Of a stretch of 64,000 nt of DNA, positions 1 to 9,246 are shown in pieces. Positions within the stretch are counted from its first letter, which is position 1; the number at the start of each line of letters is the position of its first letter. The notes under the pieces were generated by a model, which saw only the letters and a list, made by a program, of their open reading frames with translations, did no database searches and was not told the origin of the DNA. Source of the DNA: Pedobacter puniceum (GTDB lineage Bacteria > Bacteroidota > Bacteroidia > Sphingobacteriales > Sphingobacteriaceae). The translations under genes and the position numbers were made by a program. The stretch covers positions 25,887 through 89,886 of the forward strand of contig NZ_WKJI01000007.1 of the NCBI RefSeq assembly GCF_009674685.1, written 5' to 3'.

Positions 1-32
1 CAGATAAATATCAGGAACATAAAATCTCTAAC

Positions 33-1001
33 TTGAACGAACTAAAAATTACCTTAGAATCTGTTAACCCAGCGGTGCTTTGGGGGCCAAATAATGAATA
101 CTTTGAGTTGATAAAGCGCTCATTTCCAAAGATTAAGGTTGTTGCCCGAGGTAACGAGCTTAAAGCTTTAGGCGATGAAAGTGAGCTGATAAATTTTAAT
201 GAAAAAATTTCGGCTATTATCAACCACCTTGATAAATACCAGAATTTATCTACCAATGATATTGAGTCTCTTCTAGGAGCAACTGCTTTATCCTCATCAA
301 AAGAGGCTGCTAAAGAAGGTGGCGAGGCTAATGCTTCTTCATCAGAAGTGATTGTTTTTGGACCTAATGGCATTATGGTGAAGGCCAGAACGGCAAACCA
401 AAGAAGAATGGTAAGTAGTATCAATAACAATGATGTATTGTTTGCTATTGGTCCGGCTGGTACAGGTAAAACTTACACCGCTGTTGCTTTGGCCGTTAGA
501 GCTTTAAAGAACAAAGAAATTAAAAGAATTATTCTTACAAGACCAGCAGTAGAGGCAGGAGAAAACTTAGGTTTTTTACCCGGCGATTTAAAAGAGAAGA
601 TAGACCCTTATTTAAGACCGCTTTATGATGCCTTAGATGATATGATTCCGGCAGAAAAGCTAAAAACATATTTAGAGAATAGAACTATAGAAATTGCACC
701 TTTAGCATTTATGCGTGGTAGAACCTTAGATAACTGCTTTGTTATTTTAGATGAGGCCCAAAATGCTACAGATATGCAGTTGAAGATGTTTTTAACCAGA
801 ATGGGTCCAACGGCTAAATTTATTGTTACTGGTGATGTTACCCAGATAGACTTACCTAAAAAGCAACAATCTGGCTTGCATAACGCCCTACGTATTTTAG
901 CAGACATTAAAGGGATAGAAATTATTTATTTAAGTGGAGCCGATGTGGTAAGACATAAGTTGGTAAAGAAAATACTAGAAGCTTACGGAGATATTCAATA
1001 A
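33..1001 (+). CDS. phoH: PhoH-family ATPase
   Basis: PhoH-like P-loop ATPase, a cytoplasmic protein family linked to RNA metabolism and stress; the exact substrate is not known. The 322-residue protein shows a less conserved N-terminal part (about 1-105), then the PhoH core with Walker A GPAGTGKT at about 140-147 and Walker B ILDEAQ at about 238-243. The arginine-containing stretch TGDVTQIDLP further on is typical of the family. The only reasonable start is TTG at base 33, since no ATG lies between there and the conserved part; the gene appears complete. It is followed by a 106-base gap with A-rich repeats and then purC on the same strand, so an operon with purC is possible but unproven. Confidence 0.92.
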   Translation: MNELKITLESVNPAVLWGPNNEYFELIKRSFPKIKVVARGNELKALGDESELINFNEKISAIINHLDKYQNLSTNDIESLLGATALSSSKEAAKEGGEANASSSEVIVFGPNGIMVKARTANQRRMVSSINNNDVLFAIGPAGTGKTYTAVALAVRALKNKEIKRIILTRPAVEAGENLGFLPGDLKEKIDPYLRPLYDALDDMIPAEKLKTYLENRTIEIAPLAFMRGRTLDNCFVILDEAQNATDMQLKMFLTRMGPTAKFIVTGDVTQIDLPKKQQSGLHNALRILADIKGIEIIYLSGADVVRHKLVKKILEAYGDIQ

Positions 1002-1052
1002 GTTAAAAGTAGAAAAGTAGAAAGTTAAAAGTTATAAGTAGAAAGTTGATAG
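1001..1052. repeat. A-rich degenerate direct repeats
   Basis: The gap between phoH and purC is built of near-copies of AGTTAAAAGT (at 1001 and 1023) and AAGTAGAAA (three times). Such slippage-prone A-rich repeats are common between genes in Bacteroidota. No hairpin or promoter is obvious here, and no function is claimed. Confidence 0.6.
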
Positions 1053-1107
1053 TTTGGATAAGCTTAATAGAGTATTCATACTAACTACCCCATACCTACT
1101 AAAAAGA

Positions 1108-2052
1108 ATGAAAGCAATAAAAGAAACAAAATTTAATCTTCCTAGTCAAACCAATTTTTATAAAGGTAAAGTAAGAGATGTATACACCATTCAAGATAAA
1201 TATTTGGTGATGGTGGTAAGCGATAGAATCTCTGCTTTTGATGTTGTACTGCCAGAGCCTATCCCTTTTAAAGGTCAGGTTTTAAACCAGATAGCAGCAA
1301 AATTTTTAAAAGCTACCCAAGATATTGTTCCTAATTGGGTGCTATCAGTTCCAGACCCTAGTGTTACTATAGGCAAAATTTGCGAGCCTTTTAAAGTAGA
1401 AATGGTGATTAGAGGCTATCTTGCTGGGCATGCGGCAAGAGAATATGCTGCTGGTAGAAGGGTGATTTGTGGTGTGCAGCTACCAGAAGGATTAAAAGAA
1501 AACGATAAACTTCCTGAGCCTATTATTACCCCAACAACCAAAGCTGCGGTAGGGCATGACGAAGATATATCAAGAGAAGATATCTTGAAAAGAGCTATAG
1601 TTTCTGAGGAAGATTACTTACAACTAGAAGACTATACTCGTAAACTTTACCAAAGAGGTACTGAGATTGCTGCTGAGCAAGGTTTAATTTTGGTTGATAC
1701 AAAATATGAGTTTGGTAAAGCCGATGGTAAAATTCATTTGATTGATGAAATACATACTCCTGATTCTTCAAGATATTTTTATAAAGAAGGTTATGAAGAA
1801 TTACAGGCAGCAGGTAAACCACAAAAACAGCTTTCTAAAGAGTTTGTAAGACAGTGGTTAATAGAAAATAATTTCCAAGGTAAAGATGGGCAGGTTATCC
1901 CAGAAATGAATGAAGCCAGAATAAATTCTATTTCAGAAAGATACATAGAGTTATTTGAGAAAATTACAGGCGAAGAATTTAAGAAAGCTGTTACAGAGGA
2001 TATTAACGAAAGAGTAGAAGGTAATATTCTTAAAGCTTTAGCTCAACTTTAA
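1108..2052 (+). CDS. purC: SAICAR synthase (phosphoribosylaminoimidazolesuccinocarboxamide synthase)
   Basis: Joins CAIR and aspartate with ATP hydrolysis to give SAICAR, a middle step of purine synthesis in the cytoplasm. The family signatures are clear: YKGKVRDVY near the N-terminus, [11 protein letters not shown], the [11 protein letters not shown] block, and the DTKYEFG segment. I place the start at ATG 1108 (MKAIKETKF), giving 314 residues, the usual length for this longer bacterial/yeast-like form. The reading frame stays open back to a TTG at 1054, but those extra 18 residues match nothing in the family and come from the repeat-rich gap. No other purine gene is nearby. Confidence 0.96.
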   Translation: MKAIKETKFNLPSQTNFYKGKVRDVYTIQDKYLVMVVSDRISAFDVVLPEPIPFKGQVLNQIAAKFLKATQDIVPNWVLSVPDPSVTIGKICEPFKVEMVIRGYLAGHAAREYAAGRRVICGVQLPEGLKENDKLPEPIITPTTKAAVGHDEDISREDILKRAIVSEEDYLQLEDYTRKLYQRGTEIAAEQGLILVDTKYEFGKADGKIHLIDEIHTPDSSRYFYKEGYEELQAAGKPQKQLSKEFVRQWLIENNFQGKDGQVIPEMNEARINSISERYIELFEKITGEEFKKAVTEDINERVEGNILKALAQL

Positions 2053-2108
2053 AATAATTCTTTCTTTTTGGATAAAATTCTATTAAATTACGAGAAATAT
2101 CAGACGTT

Positions 2109-2486
2109 ATGAAGTTTTCAGTTGATAAACACGAGAAATATGTTTTAATAAAACTTAATGAGAGTAAATTAAACTCTTTAGTTTCTCCACAATTAAAATC
2201 AGAATTAATTTTAAGCAATACAGAAGGACAAAGAAATATCATTTTAGATATGTCTGGCGTAAAATATGCTGATTCTTCTGGTTTAAGCAGTTTATTAGTT
2301 GGCCACAGGCTTTGCAAAAACTCTGATGGAGTTTTCATTATAACCGGTATTAATGAAGCTGTTTCTAGGTTAATTACCATTTCTCAGTTAGATAATGTCA
2401 TGACTATAGTTCCTAAAGTAGAGGAAGCTATTGATTTGATTTTTATGGAAGAAATTGAGAAAGAATTAAGAAAAGAGATTAAATAG
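2109..2486 (+). CDS. STAS-domain protein (anti-sigma factor antagonist type)
   Basis: A 125-residue single STAS domain of the anti-anti-sigma (SpoIIAA/RsbV) type. The signature IILDMSGVKYADSSG at about 44-58 includes the DSSG motif (55-58), whose serine is the usual site of phosphorylation by a partner kinase. In well-studied relatives the unphosphorylated form binds an anti-sigma kinase and frees a sigma factor. No kinase or sigma factor gene is nearby, so the partner is unknown. The C-terminus adds a charged, Glu/Lys-rich helix (about 108-125). It lies 18 bases before rnz and is probably co-transcribed with it. Confidence 0.88.
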   Translation: MKFSVDKHEKYVLIKLNESKLNSLVSPQLKSELILSNTEGQRNIILDMSGVKYADSSGLSSLLVGHRLCKNSDGVFIITGINEAVSRLITISQLDNVMTIVPKVEEAIDLIFMEEIEKELRKEIK

Positions 2487-2504
2487 TTTTACAGTGCTAT
2501 ATCT

Positions 2505-3416
2505 ATGAAGTTTGAGGTTACCATTTTAGGTAGTAGTTCTGCTACACCTATATTCAACAGAAACCCAACTTCACAAGTTCTCAACATCAACGAAAGGCTG
2601 TTAATGATAGATTGTGGAGAGGGTACACAGCAGCAAATGCTACGCTATGGTATTAAGTATCATAAAATAGAACATATTTTTATCAGTCATTTACACGGAG
2701 ATCATTTCTTTGGTTTAGTAGGTTTAATTTCATCCATGAATTTAAATGGAAGAAAAAGACCCTTACATTTATTTGGGCCAGAAAAATTGATGGATATTTT
2801 AAACATTCAGTTTGAACATTCTGATACACACATAAATTTCCCTATAGAGTTTAAAGCCGTTAAGCCGGGTAGCGCCGAACTTATTTTTGAAACTCATGAT
2901 TTTACTGTTGAAACCATTCCTTTAAATCATAGAATTTCTTGCTCTGGCTTTATTTTTAAGGAAAAGCAGCGTTTAAGAAAGGTTTTAAAAGATAAAATTG
3001 CCGAGTTAGAAATTCCAGCTAATTATGTTCCTTTGCTTAAAAAAGGTATAGATTTTACCGATAAAAATGGCAAAGTGCATAAAGCTATGGATTTAACCAT
3101 TGAGGCTGATGAGCCTAAAGCTTACGCTTACTGTTCTGATACAGTTTGCGATTGGACCTATATCAACCAAATATATCATGTAGATACACTATATCACGAA
3201 GCTACTTTTATGCATGATATGGTAGACAGAGCAAAGGCTACTTTTCATACTACTTGCCAAGAAGCAGGAGAGGTAGCTAAAAAAGTAGGAGCTAAAAAAC
3301 TATTGATTGGTCATTTTTCTGCCCGATATAGAGATTTAAGCCCTTTATTAATAGAGGCTCGTTCGGTATTTCCAGAGACCTATTTAGCAAATGAAGGAGA
3401 AACATTTGTGATATAA
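2505..3416 (+). CDS. rnz: Ribonuclease Z (tRNA 3'-end processing)
   Basis: Zinc-dependent metallo-beta-lactamase-fold endonuclease that trims the 3' trailer of tRNA precursors. The 303-residue protein has the N-terminal strand FEVTILGSSSATP, the metal motif HLHGDH at 62-67, the later SDT aspartate, a conserved HEATF segment and the C-terminal GHFSARY histidine. The length is the usual one for the short form. The gene ends in a strong hairpin terminator shared with the convergent mlaD-like gene. It sits 18 bases after the STAS gene. Confidence 0.95.
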   Translation: MKFEVTILGSSSATPIFNRNPTSQVLNINERLLMIDCGEGTQQQMLRYGIKYHKIEHIFISHLHGDHFFGLVGLISSMNLNGRKRPLHLFGPEKLMDILNIQFEHSDTHINFPIEFKAVKPGSAELIFETHDFTVETIPLNHRISCSGFIFKEKQRLRKVLKDKIAELEIPANYVPLLKKGIDFTDKNGKVHKAMDLTIEADEPKAYAYCSDTVCDWTYINQIYHVDTLYHEATFMHDMVDRAKATFHTTCQEAGEVAKKVGAKKLLIGHFSARYRDLSPLLIEARSVFPETYLANEGETFVI

Positions 3417-3439
3417 AAAAAGCCCTTAAAGGGCTTTTT
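3417..3439. terminator. Bidirectional rho-independent terminator
   Basis: An inverted repeat with A5-GCCCTT and AAGGGC-T5 arms around a single A. It has a T-run on either strand and sits between convergent rnz (+) and the mlaD-like gene (-), so it can stop both transcripts. Confidence 0.85.
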
Positions 3440-3459
3440 GATTGAGATGAAATATTCTT

Positions 3460-4404
3460 TTATTCTTTCTTTCCTCCAAAAACCGAGAAACTAACATAAC
3501 GCTTAGGATTAGCTTTTAAATCTAGCATGAGTTTATCCAAATTTTGAGCCGCGTTATTTAAGTTGTTATATAGTTTTTCATCATTTAGTAACAAGCCTAC
3601 AGAGCCTTTACCTGAATTTACTTTATTCATAACAGCCTGTAAATCGGCAACAGCCTTATCTGCATTATCTAAAGTCTGCTTAAAATTAGCTTTTGCCAAT
3701 TGGTCAGACATGGTATTAAAATTGGTGATAATATTGGTGATTTGTTGATTGTTGTTTTTCAAATTGGCAGAGATAGACTCGGCATTAGCTAAGATATTAT
3801 CTATCCTTTTAGATTGTACACCTACCATACCATCAACAGTTTTAGAAGTAGATTCTAATGTTTCTAAAGTTCTGGCTATGCTATTAAAACTTCTATTGAT
3901 ATTTTCTTGAAAAGTTGGGTTTAAAATTTGGTTAACCGATGTTAAAATAGAGTCCATTCTTGAAATAAGCATTTGTGCTTTTTTCTGAACGGGTTCTACT
4001 TGTTCTAAGATGTTTTGCTGTACGTTAGCATTTAAAGTATCACCATCCATGGCATAAGTCATGCTACTTCCTAAGTCAAAAACTACAGCTTTACTGCCTA
4101 GTAAATCTGTACTTTCTAATCTGGCAATAGTGTTTTTAGGGATAGCATATTTAGGGTCTATTTTAAATTGAGCTAAAATTTGTCCGTTTTCTAATAAAGT
4201 AAGCTCAGAAACACGCCCAATTTGATAGCCATTTACTAAAACAGGCTTAGAAATAGCTAAGCCTTCAACTTTATCATACTTAGCATAGAATTCATTTTCA
4301 CTACTGAAAATGTCATTCCCTTTTAAGAAATTATAACCTATAATAAAAATGGCTATTGCAAAGGCTGCAAGAATACCTACTTTAGTTTCGTTAGAAATTT
4401 TCAA
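3460..4404 (-). CDS. MlaD/MCE-domain protein
   Basis: Substrate-binding component of an Mla/MCE-type lipid transport system, anchored in the inner membrane and facing the periplasm. One N-terminal membrane segment (about 8-26) is followed by an MCE domain (about 38-115) with the typical VEGLAISKPVLVNGYQIGRV stretch. The rest is a long helical, coiled-coil-like region (about 130-290) rich in Asn, Ser and Leu, as in other MlaD relatives. The protein has 314 residues. No MlaE permease or MlaF ATPase gene is present in this window. It lies 23 bases after the amidase gene and is probably transcribed with it. Confidence 0.88.
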   Translation of the reverse strand: MKISNETKVGILAAFAIAIFIIGYNFLKGNDIFSSENEFYAKYDKVEGLAISKPVLVNGYQIGRVSELTLLENGQILAQFKIDPKYAIPKNTIARLESTDLLGSKAVVFDLGSSMTYAMDGDTLNANVQQNILEQVEPVQKKAQMLISRMDSILTSVNQILNPTFQENINRSFNSIARTLETLESTSKTVDGMVGVQSKRIDNILANAESISANLKNNNQQITNIITNFNTMSDQLAKANFKQTLDNADKAVADLQAVMNKVNSGKGSVGLLLNDEKLYNNLNNAAQNLDKLMLDLKANPKRYVSFSVFGGKKE

Positions 4405-4427
4405 AATTTTAAATTTTAATATTCAAA

Positions 4428-5243
4428 TTAAGATTCAATTTGCTTTTTATAAGTGCTAATGGCATTTAAAATATTATTCACAATTTCTGCTTGTCCTTCA
4501 TCAGAATTGATGTATTTTTCTTCCTCAGGGCTACTGATAAAACCAATCTCCGTAAGGATTGCCGGCATACCTGCTTTAGCCAATACTGCTAAACTTTGTT
4601 CTTTAACACCACGGCTTATACGACCAGATTTTTTATACTCTTCTTGCAGTAATGATGCCAACTTGATGCTTTGCTCTCTAAAAGTATTTTTCATTAAAGA
4701 GAATATGATATAGCTCTCTGGGTCATTAGGATCAAAACCTTCATAGTTGTTTTTGTAATCTTTTTCTAGCAAGATAGAAGCATTTTCTCTTAACGCAGCT
4801 CCCTGTTCATCCAATCTGCCAAAACCAGATACCAATGTTTCTGTACCTTTTACAGCCGATCTGTTTTTATAATTGCTAGGCATAGAGTTACAATGTATAG
4901 ATATAAAAATATCAGCCTTTTCTCTGTTTGCTATTCCAATTCTATCATAAAGTTTAACAAAAACATCTGTTTTACGTGTGTAAATCACCTTAACATCAGG
5001 TAACTTAGCTTCTATGGCTTTTCCTAATTTTAGAGCTACTTGTAAGGCAACATCTTTTTCTTTAGAGAATAAACCTCTGGTAGCGCCATCTTCACCGCCA
5101 TGTCCTGCATCTATTACAATTACTTTTACTTTACTAGCCGCAGAAAAGTTATCTTTGCGAGCAAATAAATTTTGTGATAAAAAGGTAAGAGTTATAGAAA
5201 GAATAATACAGCTAATAAACCTTTTGGATGTTGTAATTTTCAT
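4428..5243 (-). CDS. N-acetylmuramoyl-L-alanine amidase (Amidase_3 family)
   Basis: Zinc amidase that cuts the bond between MurNAc and the stem peptide in peptidoglycan; acts in the periplasm. From ATG 5243 the protein has 271 residues and begins with a signal peptide (MKITTSKRF..., cleavage near FARKD, about 28). The Amidase_3 fold is clear: VIDAGHGG (zinc His 48), a Glu in the ARGL/EKD segment, SIHCNS (second zinc His) and the catalytic TEIGF near the C-terminus. An upstream ATG at 5291 in the same frame would put 16 residues ahead of the signal peptide and is unlikely. The gene is divergent from lptD and followed by the mlaD-like gene, forming an envelope cluster. Confidence 0.92.
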   Translation of the reverse strand: MKITTSKRFISCIILSITLTFLSQNLFARKDNFSAASKVKVIVIDAGHGGEDGATRGLFSKEKDVALQVALKLGKAIEAKLPDVKVIYTRKTDVFVKLYDRIGIANREKADIFISIHCNSMPSNYKNRSAVKGTETLVSGFGRLDEQGAALRENASILLEKDYKNNYEGFDPNDPESYIIFSLMKNTFREQSIKLASLLQEEYKKSGRISRGVKEQSLAVLAKAGMPAILTEIGFISSPEEEKYINSDEGQAEIVNNILNAISTYKKQIES

Positions 5244-5299
5244 TAATTTTGAACGTTTTTCGTTTACCTTGCTTACAAAAATAATATTCATATTGAATT

Positions 5300-7945
5300 T
5301 TGAAATTTACTAATATAATTTTTACCTGTATTGGCGCAATAATACACATTTGTTTACTAACAAATGATGCAATTGGGCAGGTGGACACGTTAAAAACAAA
5401 TATTAACGCTCTTACATCAACAGATTCTACAAAAACGGATTCTGTAAAGAAAAATTCTAATAAAAATACAATTACTGATAAAATTGTAGCTACAGCTGAA
5501 GATTCTACCTTTTACGACGCCAAGAATAATATCATTTATTTATATGGTAAAGCAAAAGTTGTTTATGGAGATCGTGAGGTTGATGCTGGCTTTATCAAGC
5601 TAGACCAAAAGAACAGTACCATTTTTGCAAAAGGAACGGTTGATTCTTTAGGTAAGTTTTCTGGCTTGCCAATTTTTAAAGATCCATCACAAGGTACGCT
5701 TACAGCTGATTCTGTTTTTTATAATTTTAAGACATCTAAAGGTAAAATCTACCAAGTTTATACCGAGCAAGACGGCGGTTTTATAACTGGAGGTAGGATA
5801 AAAAAGCAACAGAATAATGAGGTGCACATGAAGAGAGTTACTTATTCTACTTGTAACCTTCCAGATCCTCATCAGCACTTTGGTATCATCATTACTAAAG
5901 GTATTGCCACAGAAAAGCAAATTGTAACTGGTCCGGCATATTTAGTTATTGAAGATGTTCCGCTACCTTTTGTATTACCATTTGGTTTTTTTCCTAAGCC
6001 CAATAAAAGAGTTTCGGGTGTGTTACTGCCTAATGTTGGTGAAGATGCCCGTCTAGGATTTTTCTTAAAAGACTTTGGATACTATGTTGGTTTAAATGAT
6101 TATTGGGATTTAACTTTACGTGGTGGTGTTTACTCAAAAGGCTCTTATGAGACTAATGCAACCAGTAATTATACTAAACGATATAAATATAATGGCAACT
6201 TATTTTTCTCGTTCTTTTCTACAAAATCTGGAGTGGAAGGTACGCCAGAATATGAAAATCCGAGTAAAAACTTCAACATCAGATGGTCTCATACTCAAAA
6301 TCCAAATGCCAGACCAGGAACTAATTTTAGTGCATCAGTAAATGCGGGTTCTTCGTCTTATTTTAGACAAAGTGGTGTTCAAGATTTTGCTCAGATAGCC
6401 CAAAACACTTTAAACTCTAGTATTTCATACTCTAAAACTTGGGCAAACTCTCCGTTTAATTTAAGTACAAGTTTGTCTCATAGCCAAGATTTAACCACTA
6501 AACAAATACGTTTAGGCTTACCTACTTTAAATTTCAGTATGTCTACCATCAATCCTTTTGATAAAAAAGATAGGGTAGGTGAGCAGAAATGGTATCAAAG
6601 AATTGCGGTTGGTTACAATTTAAATTTTGATAACCAATTAGAAACAACAGATTCTTTACTGTTTACCAAAGAAGCATTAAGAAAAGTAAGAACTGGTATA
6701 CAGCATAGCATTCCGGTTTCATTATCATCACAGATATTTAAATATTTTCAGTTTAGCCAAAATGTATCTTATAACGAGCGTTGGTATTTACAAACCATCC
6801 GTAAAAACTACATATTGGCCCCAACAGCTAACGGCACAAAAGATTCTTTAGCTATTGATACCATTCAAGGGTTTAGAAGAGCTAGCGAGTATTCTGTTGG
6901 TACACAAATATCAACCAAAATTTATGGTTTGGTAAATTTCAAAAAAGGTAAAGTTGCAGCGATTAGACATGTAATGACACCCAATGTTGGTATTTCTTAC
7001 CGACCAGATTTTGGACAAGATAAATATGGTTATTATCAGGATGTGCGATCTAATCAAGCGGGAGATGTACAACGCTATTCTATTTTTGAGAATAGTATTT
7101 ACGGTGGACCTGGTTTGGGCAGACAAGCAGCTATGACTTTTGGTTTAGAGAACAATATAGAAATGAAGGTGAGGAATTCAAAAGATACTACCAACGGTGG
7201 AGTTAAAAAAATCCCGATTCTTCAAGGTTTAAATATCAATGGTAATTATAACTTCTTGGCAGACAGCTTTAAACTTTCTACGCTTTCTTTTTCAGGAAGA
7301 ACATTTTTTACCGAGAAACTAGGTATAAGTTTTACCGGGGTATTAGATCCTTATGTTTATGAAACGGAAGAAATTAATGGGGTTTTAAGAGGTAGAAGAT
7401 TAGATAGATATACTTGGCAAGAAGGTAGTTTGCCACGTTTACAAAATTTTAGTTTCTCTTTCGATTATAGTTTAAACTCTTCAACTCTAGGTAAAAATAA
7501 CAAAACCAATAATCCTCCAAACCAAAACAGCGATTTGTTTAGTAGGGTTAGTCCGCAACAGGCTGCACAGCTACAGCAAATAAGTAGAAATGCTAATGCT
7601 TTTGTTGATTTTAATATCCCATGGAATTTAAGTTTCTTCTATAATTTTAATTATATCAATACAGGTTTCGAGAAAGATGTGGTACAAACCCTTAATGCCA
7701 ATGGAGACTTTAATTTAACACCAAAATGGAAAGTTCAATTTTCATCGGGTTACGATTTTAATTCTAATGCTATAAGTCCAACTTCTTTTGCTATTTACAG
7801 AGATTTACACTGCTGGGATTTATCTATCAATTGGAGTCCTTTTGGTATTTATAAATTCTATAGTGTTAATTTAAGAGTTAAAGCATCTATACTTCAAGAT
7901 TTAAAATTAAGTAAGCGTACAACCAACGCAATCCAAAGATTCTAA
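5300..7945 (+). CDS. lptD: LPS-assembly protein LptD (putative, Bacteroidota type)
   Basis: Outer-membrane beta-barrel that inserts lipopolysaccharide into the outer leaflet. The 881-residue protein has a signal peptide (about 1-26), a Ser/Thr/Lys-rich linker, an OstA/LptA-like periplasmic domain (about 60-220, with DGDREVD-like and DSVFYNFKTSKG segments), and a large barrel (about 250-880) with many alternating Tyr/Phe/Asn strands. The Bacteroidota form lacks the Cys pattern of the E. coli protein; here there are only a few Cys. Translation appears to start at TTG 5300, directly before the signal peptide. It is divergent from the amidase gene and 4 bases upstream of cinA. Confidence 0.87.
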   Translation: MKFTNIIFTCIGAIIHICLLTNDAIGQVDTLKTNINALTSTDSTKTDSVKKNSNKNTITDKIVATAEDSTFYDAKNNIIYLYGKAKVVYGDREVDAGFIKLDQKNSTIFAKGTVDSLGKFSGLPIFKDPSQGTLTADSVFYNFKTSKGKIYQVYTEQDGGFITGGRIKKQQNNEVHMKRVTYSTCNLPDPHQHFGIIITKGIATEKQIVTGPAYLVIEDVPLPFVLPFGFFPKPNKRVSGVLLPNVGEDARLGFFLKDFGYYVGLNDYWDLTLRGGVYSKGSYETNATSNYTKRYKYNGNLFFSFFSTKSGVEGTPEYENPSKNFNIRWSHTQNPNARPGTNFSASVNAGSSSYFRQSGVQDFAQIAQNTLNSSISYSKTWANSPFNLSTSLSHSQDLTTKQIRLGLPTLNFSMSTINPFDKKDRVGEQKWYQRIAVGYNLNFDNQLETTDSLLFTKEALRKVRTGIQHSIPVSLSSQIFKYFQFSQNVSYNERWYLQTIRKNYILAPTANGTKDSLAIDTIQGFRRASEYSVGTQISTKIYGLVNFKKGKVAAIRHVMTPNVGISYRPDFGQDKYGYYQDVRSNQAGDVQRYSIFENSIYGGPGLGRQAAMTFGLENNIEMKVRNSKDTTNGGVKKIPILQGLNINGNYNFLADSFKLSTLSFSGRTFFTEKLGISFTGVLDPYVYETEEINGVLRGRRLDRYTWQEGSLPRLQNFSFSFDYSLNSSTLGKNNKTNNPPNQNSDLFSRVSPQQAAQLQQISRNANAFVDFNIPWNLSFFYNFNYINTGFEKDVVQTLNANGDFNLTPKWKVQFSSGYDFNSNAISPTSFAIYRDLHCWDLSINWSPFGIYKFYSVNLRVKASILQDLKLSKRTTNAIQRF

Positions 7946-7949
7946 ACAT

Positions 7950-9200
7950 ATGCTTGCAGAAATTATTACCATTGGCGATGAGATTCTTATAGGCCAAATT
8001 ATCGATTCTAACTCGGCCTGGATGGCTGTAGAACTCAATAAAATAGGAGTTAAGATAAAACAAATAACATCTGTTTCTGATGATGCTGAGCATATTAAAG
8101 AGGCACTTCGTGAGGCAGAGAAAAGAGCTAATATAATTTTGATTACAGGTGGTTTAGGCCCCACAAAAGACGATATTACAAAAAAAACATTAGCAGAGTA
8201 TTATAAAAGCGGGGGGATGGTTTTGCACCAGCCCACTTTAGATAAAGTAGCTTCTATTTTTGCTAAATATAATGCGCCAGTTACCGAGCTAAATAAGTTA
8301 CAAGCCATGGTGCCAGATAATTGCGAAGTTATCCTGAATGAGAATGGTACCGCACCTTGTATGTTATTTAGAAATGAGGATAGGATGATTGTTTCTATGC
8401 CTGGTGTGCCTTTTGAAATGATGGCTTTGATGCAAGATAAAATATTACCATTGATTAAAGCTACCTATAATTTACCTTCAATATTCCACAAAACTATTTT
8501 AACAGCTGGTATTGGCGAGTCTTTCTTGGCCGAAAAAATAGCACACATAGAGGATAGTTTACCTGCTTATATCAAATTAGCTTATTTACCTAAATTGGGT
8601 ATTGTAAGGTTAAGATTAAGTACCGTAACAGGCATTACTCCAGAAACACAGCAAGAAGTTGAGCATTTTGCCAAGCTTATTAAAAATGAGATTGAAGATT
8701 TCTGGGTTGCCGATGAGGATATTCCTCTAGAAAAGGCCATTTTAAATCTAATGGATGCTCAGAAACTAACCCTTAGCGTTGCAGAAAGTTGTACGGGGGG
8801 CTATCTTTCTCATTTGCTCACCCAACATCCGGGTTCTTCTTCGGTGTTTTTAGGTGGAGGAATTGTTTATGCTAATGCTTTAAAAATGAAGCAATTAGAT
8901 GTCAGTAGTCAAACTTTAGATACCTATGGCGCTGTTAGTGAAGAAACAGTTATAGAAATGGCTAATGGAGCAATTAAAAATTTTAATAGTGATTACGCTA
9001 TAGCGATTAGCGGTATTGCAGGCCCTGATGGCGGTACGGCAGAAAAACCTGTAGGTACAGTTTGGATAGCCGTTGCACATCAACATCAAACTATTGCCAA
9101 GAAATTTACTTTTAGTAATAAACGTTTACAGAATATTGAGAGGGCAGCTATTGCAGCTCTTAATCTTTTATTACGATTACTTAAGCAACATCAAGCATAA
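7950..9200 (+). CDS. cinA: CinA family nicotinamide-nucleotide amidohydrolase
   Basis: Two-domain CinA protein of 416 residues. The N-terminal MoCF-like domain (about 1-170; GDEILIGQIIDSN, TGGLGPTKDD) is linked to ADP-ribose pyrophosphatase activity in relatives. The C-terminal domain (about 255-412; AESCTGGYLS, GGIVYANALK, GIAGPDGG) is the NMN deamidase, which salvages the pyridine nucleotide NMN. Full length with both active-site regions intact. It begins 4 bases after lptD, so it is probably transcribed with it. Confidence 0.94.
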   Translation: MLAEIITIGDEILIGQIIDSNSAWMAVELNKIGVKIKQITSVSDDAEHIKEALREAEKRANIILITGGLGPTKDDITKKTLAEYYKSGGMVLHQPTLDKVASIFAKYNAPVTELNKLQAMVPDNCEVILNENGTAPCMLFRNEDRMIVSMPGVPFEMMALMQDKILPLIKATYNLPSIFHKTILTAGIGESFLAEKIAHIEDSLPAYIKLAYLPKLGIVRLRLSTVTGITPETQQEVEHFAKLIKNEIEDFWVADEDIPLEKAILNLMDAQKLTLSVAESCTGGYLSHLLTQHPGSSSVFLGGGIVYANALKMKQLDVSSQTLDTYGAVSEETVIEMANGAIKNFNSDYAIAISGIAGPDGGTAEKPVGTVWIAVAHQHQTIAKKFTFSNKRLQNIERAAIAALNLLLRLLKQHQA

Positions 9201-9216
9201 AAATCAATCAAATTGT

Positions 9217-9224
9217 TATTTTTG
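9217..9224 (+). promoter_or_regulatory. Possible -7 element of E2 gene promoter
   Basis: TATTTTTG matches the Bacteroidota -7 consensus TAnnTTTG and lies 23 bases before the E2 start codon. I see no good TTTG at the expected -33 position, so this is only a candidate. Confidence 0.35.
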
Positions 9225-9246
9225 TTATAAACGATAAATAATTCTT

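Noticed and set aside
11..430. Reverse-strand ORF over phoH
   Set aside because: It lies wholly within the clear PhoH frame and its protein has no family features.
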